64,000 bases of DNA from contig NZ_JABSSX010000011.1 of assembly GCF_013280495.1 (NCBI RefSeq), positions 37,539 through 101,538 on the forward strand, in the 5' to 3' direction. The notes under the pieces were generated by a model. It searched no databases. It saw only the letters and a list, made by a program, of their open reading frames with translations, and was not told where the DNA came from. The DNA is from Brevibacterium permense. GTDB lineage: Bacteria; Actinomycetota; Actinomycetes; Actinomycetales; Brevibacteriaceae. This document shows, piece by piece, positions 50,687 to 63,879 of this stretch. The position numbers and the translations under genes are program-made. The stretch's first letter is position 1. Each line of letters starts with the position of its first letter.

Positions 50687-51158
50687 CGATAAAAACTTCC
50701 TACCCTAAGTCTGCTTCGTGTTCAGTCAAGTCTAAGACTACTGGACGAATGCTATTGTCGTGTTCCCTCGAGTGCGTGTTGTTGTAGTGGACTGCTGGCG
50801 GAAGTATTTCTCGTATTCGTTGAGGCTGTGTTCGGCTTGCTTGAGCGTAGTTGGCCGGCCCCTTGGCTTTGAGCATGGTCTATGGTTTCGAGCCGAAAGC
50901 AACGACACAATGTATGTTTTCAAGCGGTTCATCGTCTCTTTCATCGGCCCCGAATGTGCCTGTCTGTTCGCCGGGGCTTCGGCGGCTGTCGTTTCGCGGG
51001 TCGTAGTGTCTTCTCTGATTAGTGCCGTTTTGCTTAGCTTCCAAGGTGCAGAAGCGTCATCGTTGATCCAATGTAGCCCGATCGATTTTGGGCGCACAGG
51101 CGAGTTGCCGGGTGCACTTTGAACGCATTGAGAAGCATGCGCCAAATAGTTGCTGTCG
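50687..51158. other. Spacer at right edge of the defence island
   Basis: About 470 bases with no gene I can defend. A minus-strand frame (50738 to about 50944) encodes MKETMNRLKTYIVSLLSARN then RPTTLKQAEHSLNEYEKYF, which looks protein-like but has only a weak ribosome site and no family I know. An opposing plus frame overlaps it. It may be a remnant gene. Confidence 0.3.
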
Positions 51159-52133
51159 TTACGCACTTAGGACAACCTTGCCAGTCGTCTTCCGCCCCTC
51201 AAGCGCACGATGTGCATCCGCGGCTTCGGCCAGCGGGAACGTAGCTCCGACACGGAAGTTGAGCCAGCCGTGTTCGATGCCGTTGAAGAGCATCGCTGAA
51301 CGCTTCGCCAGCTCCTCTGAGGAACGGACGAACCATGCCAGCGACGGACGGGACAGGAAGATTCCTCCTGAGGAGTTCAAGCGCTGAATGTCGAACGGCG
51401 GCACCTGACCCGACGCTCCGCCGAAGAGCACCATCGACCCCAACGGCTTGATCGACGCCAGAGACGCATCGAAGGTGTCCTTACCGACACCGTCATAGGC
51501 GACATCGACACCTTCGCCGTCGGTGAGCTCCTTGACCTTCGCCGTGATATTAACGCCCTCACCGTAGAGGAAGACGTCATCGGCGCCTGCTTTTCGCGCC
51601 AGCTCCGCCTTCTCTTCGGTGCTCACCGTCGAGATGACATTGCCACCCAAGTGCTTGATGATCTGTGTGAGCAGGAGTCCGACACCGCCGGCGCCGGCAT
51701 GCACCAGCGCCGTCTGGCCGGGCTTGATCTCATGCGAACTCGTCGCCAGGTACTGCGCGGTGAGACCCTGCAGCGGCATTGCCGCAGCCACCTCGGCGGA
51801 TACGCCTTCCGGCACCCGCAGGAGGAAATCGGCGTTGACGACGACCTGAGTCGCATACGAACCCGGGCCCTCGTGCCACGCCACACGGTCGCCGACCTGC
51901 CAGCTCTCAATGCCTTCGCCCACCTCGGCGATATGCCCGGTGCCCTCAACGCCGACGACATGCGGGTACTCCATCGGATACACACCCGAACGACGGTACG
52001 TGTCGATGAAATTCACGCCCGCAGCCTCAACGTTGACGAGCACCTCACCGGCACCCGGCTTCGGGGTCTCGATCTCTCCGAACTCAAGGACCTCGGGTCC
52101 ACCGGCCTGCATCGCACGAACTGCCTGGGTCAT
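51159..52133 (-). CDS. Quinone oxidoreductase (zinc-independent MDR family)
   Basis: A 324-residue medium-chain reductase of the quinone oxidoreductase type. The NADPH-binding motif HAGAGGVGLLLTQIIKHLGG is at about 144-163, and GVEGTGHIAEVGEGIESWQVGDRV is the GroES-like domain hallmark. Zinc ligands of alcohol dehydrogenases are missing, as expected. PLQGLTAQYL matches the QOR family. It reduces quinones or enals with NADPH in the cytosol. It diverges from argC with only 44 bases between the start codons, so the ARG-box-like sites there could affect both. Confidence 0.87.
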   Translation of the reverse strand: MTQAVRAMQAGGPEVLEFGEIETPKPGAGEVLVNVEAAGVNFIDTYRRSGVYPMEYPHVVGVEGTGHIAEVGEGIESWQVGDRVAWHEGPGSYATQVVVNADFLLRVPEGVSAEVAAAMPLQGLTAQYLATSSHEIKPGQTALVHAGAGGVGLLLTQIIKHLGGNVISTVSTEEKAELARKAGADDVFLYGEGVNITAKVKELTDGEGVDVAYDGVGKDTFDASLASIKPLGSMVLFGGASGQVPPFDIQRLNSSGGIFLSRPSLAWFVRSSEELAKRSAMLFNGIEHGWLNFRVGATFPLAEAADAHRALEGRKTTGKVVLSA

Positions 52134-52142
52134 GACGCCTCC

Positions 52143-52178
52143 TGCATATAAATTAATTGCCTGGTATGGTTATACATA
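52143..52178. promoter_or_regulatory. Candidate ARG boxes before argC
   Basis: An AT-rich island in a GC-rich context: TGCATATAAATTAATTGC at 52143-52160, then TATG-N6-CATA at 52165-52178, running into the argC start. ArgR sites are AT-rich 18-bp imperfect palindromes, often in tandem, and argR is in the same operon. The argC ATG has no Shine-Dalgarno sequence, so the message may be leaderless with the -10 in this stretch (TATGGT at 52165-52170). Confidence 0.6.
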
Positions 52179-53287
52179 TGAACGATCTTACGGTTGCCGT
52201 CTCCGGTGCCACCGGATACGCCGGGGGAGAGGTCCTCCGGCTGCTGAGCACTCACCCCCACTTGAACGTCACCACGGTGTGCGGACATTCCACCGCGGGT
52301 GAGAAGCTCGGCCGACATCAACCCCATCTTCCCCGATTCTCTGACCTCGTGGTCCAGGAGTCCACCGCCGAGGTGCTCGCCGGCCACGATGTCGTCATCC
52401 TTGCGCTCCCGCACGGTCAGTCGGGACAGATCGCCGCCGAGCTCGAACAGACGAGCCCCGACACCCTCATCGTCGACCTCGCAGCCGACCACCGCCTCAT
52501 CAGCGCAGCCGCTTGGGAGAAGTTCTACGGTTCCGAGCATCAGGGCACCTGGACCTACGGACTGCCCGAACTCCTGACCGCCGACGGCACCAAACAGCGC
52601 GAAGCACTGAAGTCCACCAAGCGTATTGCTGTGCCCGGCTGCAACGTCACCGCAGTGAGCCTCGGGCTCGCTCCGCTTATTCAAGCCGGTCTCGCTGCAC
52701 CCGCGGGGCTCAACGCAGTCCTCGCCAACGGTGTTTCCGGTGCAGGTAAGGCACTCAAACCGCATCTGACCGCCGCCGAAATCCTCGGCAACGCCTCGCC
52801 GTACGGCACCGGCGGCACGCATCGTCATGTGCCCGAGATCGAACAGAACCTCAATGGAGTCCTCGGCGCCGACGCCGCCGACGGCCCTACGCGGATCTCT
52901 TTCACCCCGACCCTCGTGCCCATGGCTCGCGGGATTCTCGCGACCATCACCGCCGACGCCGGCGAAGCCGCACCCCGGACAGCGGAAGGACTCCTCGACG
53001 CCGTGGCACTCAAGGAGCGGCTGGCGGCAGCCTTCAACCAGGCCTACGCCGACGAACCCTTCGTTCGCGTCCTGCCCGAGGGCCAGTGGCCGCAGACCGC
53101 TGCCACAACAGGGTCGAACGTCGCGCAGATCCAGGTCACCTACGACGAACGCGCCGAAAAGGCCCTCGTCGTCGTGGCCCTGGACAACCTCGTCCGTGGC
53201 ACGGCCGGACAAGCCATCCAATCCATCCACCTGGCCCTCGGTCTCGACGAGACCACCGCTCTTCCCCTCGAAGGAGTCGCCCCATGA
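52178..53287 (+). CDS. argC: N-acetyl-gamma-glutamyl-phosphate reductase
   Basis: Third step of arginine synthesis: NADPH-dependent reduction of N-acetylglutamyl phosphate. The 369-residue protein has the dinucleotide loop SGATGYAGGE (9-18) and the catalytic Cys155 in AVPGCNVTAV. GTGGTHRHVPEIEQ is the conserved active-site stretch. I start it at ATG 52178 (MNDLTVAV); an in-frame start seven codons earlier would fall in the ARG-box region. It opens the arginine operon and its stop overlaps argJ. Confidence 0.93.
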   Translation: MNDLTVAVSGATGYAGGEVLRLLSTHPHLNVTTVCGHSTAGEKLGRHQPHLPRFSDLVVQESTAEVLAGHDVVILALPHGQSGQIAAELEQTSPDTLIVDLAADHRLISAAAWEKFYGSEHQGTWTYGLPELLTADGTKQREALKSTKRIAVPGCNVTAVSLGLAPLIQAGLAAPAGLNAVLANGVSGAGKALKPHLTAAEILGNASPYGTGGTHRHVPEIEQNLNGVLGADAADGPTRISFTPTLVPMARGILATITADAGEAAPRTAEGLLDAVALKERLAAAFNQAYADEPFVRVLPEGQWPQTAATTGSNVAQIQVTYDERAEKALVVVALDNLVRGTAGQAIQSIHLALGLDETTALPLEGVAP

Positions 53288-54462
53288 GCGTCACCGCCCC
53301 ACTCGGCTTCACGGCCGCCGGCCTCACCGCCGGGCTCAAACCCTCCGGCACCAAAGACCTCTCACTGGTCGTCAACAACGGCCCCGACACCGCCGTCGCC
53401 GCCGTCTACACCTCGAACCGCTGCAAAGCTAACCCCGTCCTGTGGTCCCAGAAGGCCTCGGCCAACGGACAGGCCCGCGCCGTCGTCCTCAACTCCGGAG
53501 GAGCGAACTGCTACACCGGCGACTTCGGCTATGAGACAACCAAGCTGACCGCGCAGACCACCGCCGAACTCCTCACCGAAGCCGGCACAACCACCCCGGC
53601 CGAGGACGTTCTCGTCTGCTCCACAGGGCTCATCGGCGTCGGCGGCCAGGACTTCCGCGACTCCATCGTGAACAACCTCGCCCCGCTCGTCGCCGCGGCC
53701 GACACGAGCGTCGAAGCCGGACAATCCGCCGCCGAAGCGATCATGACCACTGACACTGTCGCGAAGGTCGCCACCCGCACCGGCTCCAGCGGCTACACGA
53801 TCGGCGGCATGGCCAAAGGCGCAGGCATGCTCGCACCGGGGCTCGCGACGATGCTCGTCGTCATCACCACCGACGCCAAACTCGACCAGACCACGCTCGA
53901 CCAGGCTCTGCGTGCTTCGACGAGCCAGTCCTTCGACCGCCTCGACACCGACGGCTGCATGTCGACGAACGACACCGTCATCCTCATGTCCTCCGGCGCC
54001 CACGACGCCGCCGTCGACGCCGGGGAGTTCACCACTCTGCTGCGCGAACTTTGCCTCGACCTCATGCACCAACTCCACGCCGACGCCGAAGGCGCCCACC
54101 ACGACATCGCCATCACCACTCGCGGCGCCGCCAGCGAAGCCGATGCCGTCGAGGTCTCCCGTTCCGTGGCCCGTTCGGCCCTGTTCAAGGCCGCGATCTT
54201 CGGGGAGGACCCGAACTGGGGGCGCGTCGTCGCTCAGGTGGGAACCACCTCGGCGGATTTCGATCCCACACAGATCGACGTGATCATCAACGGCGTCCAG
54301 GTGTGCACGGCCTCCGGCCCCGACGAAGACCCCGCGAACGTGACGTTCGACCGCACCGTCGACGTCACCATCGACCTCCACGCCGGAGATTACACCGCGA
54401 CGGTTTGGACCTCGGACCTCACCCACGACTACGTCGAAGAGAACAGCGCCTACTCCTCATGA
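53284..54462 (+). CDS. argJ: Bifunctional ornithine acetyltransferase / N-acetylglutamate synthase
   Basis: Transfers the acetyl group from N-acetylornithine to glutamate, closing the acetyl cycle of arginine synthesis. The 392-residue precursor cleaves itself before Thr189 in the motif [13 protein letters not shown]. The oxyanion Thr pair is in CSTGLIGVG (112-120). [11 protein letters not shown] is also conserved. It overlaps argC (ATGA) and argB. Because of ArgJ, no separate argE or argA is required in this operon. Confidence 0.93.
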   Translation: MSVTAPLGFTAAGLTAGLKPSGTKDLSLVVNNGPDTAVAAVYTSNRCKANPVLWSQKASANGQARAVVLNSGGANCYTGDFGYETTKLTAQTTAELLTEAGTTTPAEDVLVCSTGLIGVGGQDFRDSIVNNLAPLVAAADTSVEAGQSAAEAIMTTDTVAKVATRTGSSGYTIGGMAKGAGMLAPGLATMLVVITTDAKLDQTTLDQALRASTSQSFDRLDTDGCMSTNDTVILMSSGAHDAAVDAGEFTTLLRELCLDLMHQLHADAEGAHHDIAITTRGAASEADAVEVSRSVARSALFKAAIFGEDPNWGRVVAQVGTTSADFDPTQIDVIINGVQVCTASGPDEDPANVTFDRTVDVTIDLHAGDYTATVWTSDLTHDYVEENSAYSS

Positions 54463-55487
54463 ACACCCCCGTCGACATGTCCACGAAATCCACGGCCGCA
54501 CGGCTCGCCGCCGCCCAGGTCAAGGCCGAAGCGCTGACCGAGGCGCTGCCCTGGATCAAGACCTTTGCCGGTGCCACGATCGTCATCAAATACGGCGGCA
54601 ACGCCATGGTCTCCCCGGAGCTGCAGCAGTCCTTCGCCGATGACATCGCGTTCCTCCGCTTCGCCGGCATCCGCCCCGTCGTCGTCCACGGCGGCGGCCC
54701 CCAGATCTCTGCCATGCTGAAACGCCTGGGCATCGAGTCCGAGTTCAAGGCCGGGCAGCGCGTGACCACCGAGGAAGCCGCCGAAGTCATCCGCATGGTC
54801 CTCTCCGGCCAGGTCAACCGCGACATCGTGTCCCGGATCAACCAGAACGGTGACGCCGCGATCGGACTGTCCGGTGAAGACGCGGACCTGCTGCTCGCGA
54901 ATAAGGCCATCGCCGAGGTGGACGGCGAGTCCATCGACCTCGGCCGAGTGGGCGAGATCGCCCAGGTCAACACGACAGTGCTCACCGAACTCCTCGACGC
55001 CGGTCGGGTGCCCGTCATCTGCTCGATCGCCTCGGAGATCGGGGGAGAGGCGGGGAAGCCGCTCAACATCAATGCGGACCTGGCCGCCTCGGCGGTGGCG
55101 AAAGCACTCAAGGCACACAAACTCATCATGCTCACCGATGTGCCCGGCCTCTACGCGAACTGGCCGGACACGTCCTCGCTCATCTCCCGCATCGACCCGG
55201 ACAAGCTGCGCGAACTCCTGCCGTCGCTCGATTCGGGGATGATCCCCAAGATGACCGCCGCACTCGAGGCGATCGAGCATGGGGTCAAGCAGGCCCACAT
55301 CATCGACGGCCGGATGGCGCATTCCCTCCTCCTCGAGGTCTTCACCTCGGAGGGCATCGGCACCATGGTCGAAGACACCATCGTCGAACCCGCACCGCTG
55401 GGTGACGGCCACCAGGCGAACCCCGCCGAGGCGGCCCCGACGGATGGTTTGAACGCTAGCAATGACAGCAACGGAGGACGTTCATGA
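54459..55487 (+). CDS. argB: Acetylglutamate kinase
   Basis: Second step of arginine synthesis: phosphorylates N-acetylglutamate. The 342-residue protein has the amino-acid-kinase motifs [19 protein letters not shown] and [20 protein letters not shown]. An N-terminal helix of about 30 residues and the overall type fit the hexameric arginine-inhibited form. The C-terminus has an extra low-complexity tail of about 30 residues. It overlaps both argJ and argD by ATGA, so translation is coupled. Confidence 0.93.
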   Translation: MNTPVDMSTKSTAARLAAAQVKAEALTEALPWIKTFAGATIVIKYGGNAMVSPELQQSFADDIAFLRFAGIRPVVVHGGGPQISAMLKRLGIESEFKAGQRVTTEEAAEVIRMVLSGQVNRDIVSRINQNGDAAIGLSGEDADLLLANKAIAEVDGESIDLGRVGEIAQVNTTVLTELLDAGRVPVICSIASEIGGEAGKPLNINADLAASAVAKALKAHKLIMLTDVPGLYANWPDTSSLISRIDPDKLRELLPSLDSGMIPKMTAALEAIEHGVKQAHIIDGRMAHSLLLEVFTSEGIGTMVEDTIVEPAPLGDGHQANPAEAAPTDGLNASNDSNGGRS

Positions 55488-56737
55488 GTGATCAGACGGG
55501 TACACAGGATTCGGCTGCGCAGGCTTCTGACCAAGCACAGACGTGGCGCGACGATTTCTCGCGGGTGCTGTCCCCGGTGTTTGGTTCCCCGCAGCTCGAC
55601 ATCGTCCGCGGTGAAGGCTCCTACGTGTGGGATGCGGCAGGCAAGCAGTACCTCGACTTGCTTGCCGGGATCGCCGTCAACGCCCTCGGCCACTGTCACC
55701 CCGCCTGGGTCAACGCCATCACCGAGCAGGCCTCGACGCTCGGCCACATCTCGAACTTCTTCACCTCTCCGGCCCAGATCGGCTTGGCCGAGAAACTCCA
55801 CGAGATCCTCAACCTGCCGGCCGGGTCAGCCGTGTTCTTCTCGAACTCGGGAACCGAAGCCAACGAGGCGGCCTTCAAGATGGCCCGCCGCGCCGCCGGC
55901 GGGGGACGGCCCTTCATCATCGCCATCGACGGCGCCTTCCACGGCCGCACCATGGGAGCGCTCGCACTGACCGCGAAGGAAGCGTACCGCGCTCCCTTCG
56001 CTCCCGGTGTCCCCGGCGTCGTGCACGTGCCCTATGGGGATGTCGAGGCCCTCGAGGCGGCGATCAATGAGAACACCGCTGCCGTGTTCATCGAACCCGT
56101 GCAGGGTGAGGTCGGCGTGCGTACGCATCCGGCCGGCTACCTCACTGCGGTGCGGGAACTGACGACGAGGGTCGGGGCGCTCATGATCCTGGACGAGGTG
56201 CAGTCGGGCATCGGCCGCACTGGCTCGTGGTTTGCTCACCAGGATCCCGAGATCGGTGAGGGCGTCACGCCCGACATCATCACCTCGGCGAAGGGGCTCG
56301 GCGGCGGCATGCCGATCGGTGCCACCATCACCGTCGGCGACGCGAATACTGGTCTGCTCGAGGCCGGCCAGCACGGCACAACCTTCGGCGGCAACCCTCT
56401 GTCGTGTGCGGCAGGGCTCGCGGTGCTCGAGACCATCGAGAAGGAGGGGCTCCTCGACCACGTCACCGAGACCAGCGACTGGCTCAAGGCCCAGCTGGCG
56501 GAGGTCGACGGCATCGGCGAGATCACTGGGAAGGGACTGCTGCTCGGGCTTGAGTTGACACCCGGCGAGGACGGCCAGGCCCCGGACTCGAAAGCCGTGG
56601 CCGCTCGCGCCCTCGAAGCCGGGTTCATCATCAACCCCGTCGCTCCCGGACGCCTGCGCCTCGCCCCGCCGCTGACCATCACCACCGACGAGCTCACTCC
56701 GTTCATCGACGCCCTGCCCGGCCTCATCACCGGCTGA
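55484..56737 (+). CDS. argD: Acetylornithine aminotransferase
   Basis: A PLP enzyme of class III that makes N-acetylornithine. The 417-residue protein has the phosphate-binding [33 protein letters not shown], the Asp motif [15 protein letters not shown] and the Schiff-base Lys in [15 protein letters not shown] polar N-terminal extension of about 20 residues precedes the fold. It overlaps argB, and 119 bases follow before argF. Confidence 0.93.
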   Translation: MSDQTGTQDSAAQASDQAQTWRDDFSRVLSPVFGSPQLDIVRGEGSYVWDAAGKQYLDLLAGIAVNALGHCHPAWVNAITEQASTLGHISNFFTSPAQIGLAEKLHEILNLPAGSAVFFSNSGTEANEAAFKMARRAAGGGRPFIIAIDGAFHGRTMGALALTAKEAYRAPFAPGVPGVVHVPYGDVEALEAAINENTAAVFIEPVQGEVGVRTHPAGYLTAVRELTTRVGALMILDEVQSGIGRTGSWFAHQDPEIGEGVTPDIITSAKGLGGGMPIGATITVGDANTGLLEAGQHGTTFGGNPLSCAAGLAVLETIEKEGLLDHVTETSDWLKAQLAEVDGIGEITGKGLLLGLELTPGEDGQAPDSKAVAARALEAGFIINPVAPGRLRLAPPLTITTDELTPFIDALPGLITG

Positions 56738-56763
56738 GCCGCCCCGCCAACCCTGCCGTCTGA

Positions 56764-58298
<1,535 letters not shown>

Positions 58299-58418
58299 GC
58301 TTCTGTCGGCTCGGCCTGGAACCGGGCGGGCCGCCCAGGCGGGGAATCCACGGGACGGACGGCCGCCTCGGCGAGGGAAAACTGGAAGAATGATAACTGA
58401 GTTTCTTCATTTCAATGA

Positions 58419-59879
<1,461 letters not shown>

Positions 59880-60026
59880 GGGGCTAAGCCGGGTGGAAGT
59901 TCACCTTTGAAGCAAGATTCCTTGTGCTAGCGTTTGGGCCGGTCTCCCGTGGCAAGTTGAGTTTCTCCTCGGCTGCTCTCGTGGCACCGGTTCTGCACAT
60001 CCACGGTCTCTCGGGGAGGTCCCGAC

Positions 60027-60260
60027 ATGCGAAAGTTTCTTCTCACCAGCGGCGTCGGCCTGATCGTCGTCGGTGCGGCGATGTACGCCCTGGGACTCTG
60101 CGAAAATACAGAACCGACCGGAGGCGGTGCCAACATCGGAGCTGGATTCGTGGCGGTCCTCGGTAAGGCCCTCGGAATCATCGGCATCTGCGCCGTCGTC
60201 GCCTCAGCCATCACGGCGTTGATTGTCTGGCTGCGGAAGCGCTCCTCTGCGCGCGGATGA
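60027..60260 (+). CDS. Small two-helix membrane protein
   Basis: A 77-residue protein with two hydrophobic segments (about 4-24 and 42-68) and a basic C-terminus (WLRKRSSARG). A GGGAGG site 6-8 bases before the ATG supports real translation. One Cys lies between the helices (ALGLCENTEPTGGG). No family is recognised. It stands alone between argH and a decayed gene. Confidence 0.6.
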   Translation: MRKFLLTSGVGLIVVGAAMYALGLCENTEPTGGGANIGAGFVAVLGKALGIIGICAVVASAITALIVWLRKRSSARG

Positions 60261-60274
60261 GTCGGGGTACGGTC

Positions 60275-60620
60275 TCAGCTGAGAGGCGAGACCACTGTGA
60301 CGCCGAGATCTTCGAGCAGTTCGTCCAAAACGATGCATCCGGCTCCTTCGCCGATCGCTTCGACCGCTGTCAGTGAATGTGTGAGAGCCAGAGCATTGCG
60401 ACCTTTTGGCCAACCGATCGGCGAAAACGATCAGGGCTTCGGAGTCGGTATGGTGGCTGAGCTCAGTCTGGCGAGAGTGCCAGGCGTTTCCCGCTAGATT
60501 TTGTTTGGACGCATGAATGGCCTTGGCCACGGCGCGGGTGCAGCGATAGTGCTCCTGCGCCGAGGACGAGATGGCGAACCGCGGGTCGTTCAGTCCGTCG
60601 CTGTTGCTCAGATGGCAGGC
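60275..60620 (-). pseudogene. RES-domain protein remnant, frameshifted
   Basis: Reading the minus strand, AQEHYRCTRAVAKAIHAS, NAWHSRQTELSHHTDSEALI and VFADRL look like the C-terminal half of a RES-domain toxin (the WxSR and FxDR patterns). Near 60400 a frame change is needed; the other frame then continues LALTHSLTAVEAIGEGAGCI and VLDELLEDLGVTVVSP to a stop at 60275. The N-terminal half and any Xre antitoxin are not visible. The identification is tentative. Confidence 0.4.
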
Positions 60621-60704
60621 AAGGGAAGTGCCGCCTCGGCGAACACGTAGAATTGACCCTGTCGGCTCCGCGCCGGCACAGACCAAAGATTCGAAAGGAC
60701 CGAA

Positions 60705-61991
60705 GTGACCGACATCTTCAGCGAACTCAAGGCCCGCGGGCTCGTCGCAGTTTCCACCGACGAGACCGCCCTGCAGAAAGCCCTGGCCGAGGAGTCGCTG
60801 ACCTATTATGTCGGTTTCGATCCGACGGCTCCGAGCCTGCACATGGGCAACCTCGTCCAGCTGCTCACCGCCGCCCGCCTCCAGCAGGCCGGACACAACC
60901 CGCTGGCCCTTGTCGGCGGCGCCACCGGCCTCATCGGCGACCCCCGCATGTCGGGGGAGCGGACGCTCAACCCACGTGAGGTCGTCGAAGAATGGGTCGC
61001 GAAGATCCGCGCTCAGGTCGAGAAGTTCCTCGACTTCGACGGCCCCAACGCCGCGCAGATCGTCAACAACCTCGACTGGACCTCGCAGCTGTCGGCCATC
61101 GACTTCCTCCGCGACATCGGCAAGCACTTCCCGGTCAACCGGATGCTCGCGAAGGAATCCGTCTCCGCGCGCCTCAACAGCGAAGCCGGCATCTCTTTCA
61201 CCGAGTTCTCGTACCAGATCCTCCAGGGCAACGACTACCTCGAACTCAACCGCCGCTACGGCTGCTCGCTGCAGACCGGCGGCTCCGACCAGTGGGGCAA
61301 CCTCACCTCGGGCGTCGACCTTATCCGCCGCGTCGAGCAGAAGTCCGTCCATGCTCTGGCCACCCCGCTGATCACGAAGGCCGATGGCACGAAGTTCGGC
61401 AAGACCGAATCCGGCACCGTGTGGCTCGATTCGTCGCTGACCAGCCCGTACGCGTTCAGCCAGTTCTGGCTCAACGCGGACGACCGCGACGTGGTGAAGT
61501 ACCTCAAGGTGTTCTCGCTGCGCCCGCTCGACGAGATCGAAGCCATCGAAGCCGAGTTCGCCGCTGCCCCGCACACCCGTGTGGCGCAGAAGGCCCTCGC
61601 CGAGGATGTCACCACCTTGGTCCACGGACGCCAGGCCTACGAACAGGCCATCGCCGCGGCCTCCGCCCTCTTCGGCGGGGGAGAGCTCGCCGGTCTCGAC
61701 GCCTCGACACTGGGTGCGGCAACTTCCGAGCTGCCGCGGGGTGAGGTGTCGACGACCCAGCTGGCCGAGGGCCTGCCTGTTGCTGATGCGTTCGTCGCTT
61801 CCGGCATCGTCAAGTCCAAGGGTGAGGCTCGCCGTGCCATCAAGGACGGGGGAGCGTACGTCAACAACGTCAAGGTCGCCGACCAAGAGCAGACCCTGAC
61901 TTCTGCGGATGTGCTCTCCACCGAATCTGGGGGAGTCGTCCTCCTGCGCCGAGGCAAGAAGACCCTCGGTGCTGTCGACATCGTCGGCTGA
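60705..61991 (+). CDS. tyrS: Tyrosyl-tRNA synthetase
   Basis: Charges tRNA-Tyr. The 428-residue class I synthetase has the HIGH-type motif HMGN at 46-49, YVGFDPTAPSLHMGN before it, the tyrosine-binding YQILQGNDYLEL and the KMSKS-type loop KFGKT near 230. A C-terminal S4 RNA-binding domain (about 360-425; SKGEARRAIKDGGAYVNNVK) is complete. GTG 60705 follows GAAAGGA. I see no T-box in the 85 bases before it. Confidence 0.94.
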   Translation: MTDIFSELKARGLVAVSTDETALQKALAEESLTYYVGFDPTAPSLHMGNLVQLLTAARLQQAGHNPLALVGGATGLIGDPRMSGERTLNPREVVEEWVAKIRAQVEKFLDFDGPNAAQIVNNLDWTSQLSAIDFLRDIGKHFPVNRMLAKESVSARLNSEAGISFTEFSYQILQGNDYLELNRRYGCSLQTGGSDQWGNLTSGVDLIRRVEQKSVHALATPLITKADGTKFGKTESGTVWLDSSLTSPYAFSQFWLNADDRDVVKYLKVFSLRPLDEIEAIEAEFAAAPHTRVAQKALAEDVTTLVHGRQAYEQAIAAASALFGGGELAGLDASTLGAATSELPRGEVSTTQLAEGLPVADAFVASGIVKSKGEARRAIKDGGAYVNNVKVADQEQTLTSADVLSTESGGVVLLRRGKKTLGAVDIVG

Positions 61992-62006
61992 GCAAAGGCC
62001 GACCCT

Positions 62007-62048
62007 GACGATGCCGCGTCCTCCGCTTTCGGAGGGCGCGGCATCGTC
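62007..62048 (+). terminator. Strong hairpin after tyrS
   Basis: GACGATGCCGCG, then TCCTCCG-CTTT-CGGAGGG, then CGCGGCATCGTC form a stem of about 19 bp with one bulge and a four-base loop, 15 bases after the tyrS stop. No T-run follows, as is common in high-GC actinobacteria. Confidence 0.75.
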
Positions 62049-62307
62049 GTATTCACGATGGTTGATTCCGTTCGACAACGGGAAACCTTGTCATCCGCGA
62101 ATACAAAAGGCTGAGTTGTAGAGGCGGCTTCGGCGGCGGGAGCATGCGAACAAGGGAACGCGGTCGATCGGCGTGCGATCCGGCAGTCTGCGGTCAACCG
62201 GACCGGCGAAGTGGGGCCATCACCATGGAAATGCAAGCGGTCATCGAGCAGACTGGCAGATGACGGATAACCGAACGAATACCGACTGACGAACGCACGA
62301 GGAGATC

Positions 62308-62709
62308 ATGCGCACCCTGCTCAACATCATCTGGTTCATCTTCTCCGGCCTCTGGCTGGCACTCGGATACTGGGCCGCCGGCATCATCGCCTGCATCTTC
62401 ATCGTCACCATCCCGTGGGGCATCGCGTCATTCCGCATCGGCAACTACGCACTCTGGCCCTTCGGCCGCGAGGTCATCGAAACCCGCCCGGCCGGAGTGG
62501 CGACCACCTTGGGCAACATCATCTGGCTCATCGTCGCCGGCGTCTGGCTCGCCATCGGACACGTCGTCACCTCGATCCCGCTGTTCATCTCGATCATCGG
62601 CGTCCCGCTCGGCTGGGCGAACATCAAACTCATCCCCATCTCGCTCATGCCGCTCGGCAAACAGATCGTCGACAGCGACCGGCTGATGCCCGGCTACCGC
62701 GGAGCCTGA
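62308..62709 (+). CDS. YccF-family inner-membrane protein
   Basis: A 133-residue protein with two copies of the YccF domain pattern: LLNIIWFIFSGLWLALGYW, then TIPWGIASFRIGNYALWPFG, and the parallel LGNIIWLIVAGVWLAIGH, VPLGWANIKLIPISLMPLGK. Four hydrophobic segments are expected. CGAGGAG precedes the ATG. The function of YccF is not established. It is convergent with the formate/nitrite transporter, nine bases apart. Confidence 0.88.
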   Translation: MRTLLNIIWFIFSGLWLALGYWAAGIIACIFIVTIPWGIASFRIGNYALWPFGREVIETRPAGVATTLGNIIWLIVAGVWLAIGHVVTSIPLFISIIGVPLGWANIKLIPISLMPLGKQIVDSDRLMPGYRGA

Positions 62710-62718
62710 GTCAACGGT

Positions 62719-63561
62719 TTAGAAGCTCTGCTCTTCGAGTTCCTCGAGAGAGATGCGGCCTTGGCGCACTGCCCACAGCACGCGCCGGGTGCGCACAACC
62801 CGGGGCAGGGTGATGATCAGCAGACCACCGAGCATGTTGAACGGGATCACGATTGCGAACCACTGCAGGAAATCGAGGATCGAAATGTCCGCCCCCGTCA
62901 TCATGGCGGCAAAGATGACGATCGCATTGATGGCTCCGTGCAACATGCTGACGCCGATCACCAACAGCCCGGTGATCATACAGACGATCGCCTTGACGAC
63001 ATCATTCGACGTTCCCTGCTGCATACGGGTCGACAAAGTGATCGTCGCGCCGGCCAGTAGCGAGAGGGCGAGCATGACGATGAGCGACGACTGGTTGATA
63101 TAGCCGAGCGCCATATCCGCAATCGTCTTGTGGTAATCCGGGAGGGCGATGACGATCAACCAGGCGAAGACCGCGCCCCCGATCAGGTTCGTCACGAGAG
63201 TGGTCAGCCAGAGACGGAGCACCTGGATCCAATTCGCCTGGCCTGCGATGACGGCGTTGATCGGCAGAAGGAACTCTTCGGTGAACAGCTCCGAATGCGC
63301 CAGCTTCAACGCCAGAAGGCCGATGCCGAATGCCATCCCGGCGAGGATCGTCGACCCGGTCGCTTGCTTGACGAGCACCATGGCCAAGATGCCGAGCCCG
63401 ACATCGATGCCGCCGAAGAGCCCGGTGACGATGAGTTCTGGCCACTTCCGGTTGAGCCGCTTGGCACCTTCTGAGACTGTATTGGCCGCCTCGTCGATGA
63501 GGGCGTCTTCGAGGTCGAGGTCGTTGCGGCCGAGACGTTCGCGCTGCTCCTTCTGAGTCAT
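62719..63561 (-). CDS. Formate/nitrite transporter family protein
   Basis: A 280-residue protein of the FNT family with six predicted membrane helices and a polar N-terminus of about 40 residues. GGIDVGLGILAMVLVKQATG is the first helix, KLAHSELFTEEFLLPINAVI contains the conserved FTE-type loop, and NLIGGAVFAWLIV follows. The FNT channel moves small monocarboxylates or related anions. Because of the long N-terminus it may belong to a less studied branch of the family. It faces left from the rRNA promoter region. Confidence 0.83.
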   Translation of the reverse strand: MTQKEQRERLGRNDLDLEDALIDEAANTVSEGAKRLNRKWPELIVTGLFGGIDVGLGILAMVLVKQATGSTILAGMAFGIGLLALKLAHSELFTEEFLLPINAVIAGQANWIQVLRLWLTTLVTNLIGGAVFAWLIVIALPDYHKTIADMALGYINQSSLIVMLALSLLAGATITLSTRMQQGTSNDVVKAIVCMITGLLVIGVSMLHGAINAIVIFAAMMTGADISILDFLQWFAIVIPFNMLGGLLIITLPRVVRTRRVLWAVRQGRISLEELEEQSF

Positions 63562-63747
63562 TCCGTCAGTGTAGGGGTCGGAACACGCTCAAACGCTGGG
63601 AATCATCTGCACAATGAGGGCAACCTGCTGCCGCCAGCAAGAGTATGGCGGGGTTCCGCGGCCGTGCGCTTGTGCCTGTGGAACTAGGCGCGAAACCGGT
63701 CCTCTAGAGCCGGTGACGGGTGTCACAGGTGAATTTCCGGTTTCGAG

Positions 63748-63777
63748 TTGCATGGTGCCTCTGGGGTGGTCTAGAGT
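63748..63777 (+). promoter_or_regulatory. Candidate rRNA operon promoter
   Basis: TTGCAT (63748-63753) and TAGAGT (63772-63777) are 18 bases apart and point to the right, toward the rRNA leader motif about 180 bases downstream. This spacing and the TAGAGT box fit rRNA promoters of actinobacteria as I remember them. Confidence 0.55.
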
Positions 63778-63879
63778 TATATCTCGTTGCCCCGCCGGAA
63801 ACACGGTCACTGAGACAGAGTTTCCACCGGGTCTGACCAGGACAAACACGGTTTGATCCCAGGGTCAGGCGATCGGGTG

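Noticed and set aside
43165..51158. CRISPR array in the defence-type island
   Set aside because: The repeats found are two inverted 156-bp copies and one diverged 48-bp copy; there is no regularly spaced short direct repeat or cas gene.
60620..60704. T-box or other riboswitch before tyrS
   Set aside because: Only about 85 bases precede the start and I see no T-box sequence or specifier-like hairpins.
60204..62078. A 624-codon minus-strand frame opposite tyrS
   Set aside because: Antisense to a complete tyrosyl-tRNA synthetase. Only the part beyond tyrS (about 60275-60620) has independent signs of coding, listed as the RES-like remnant.
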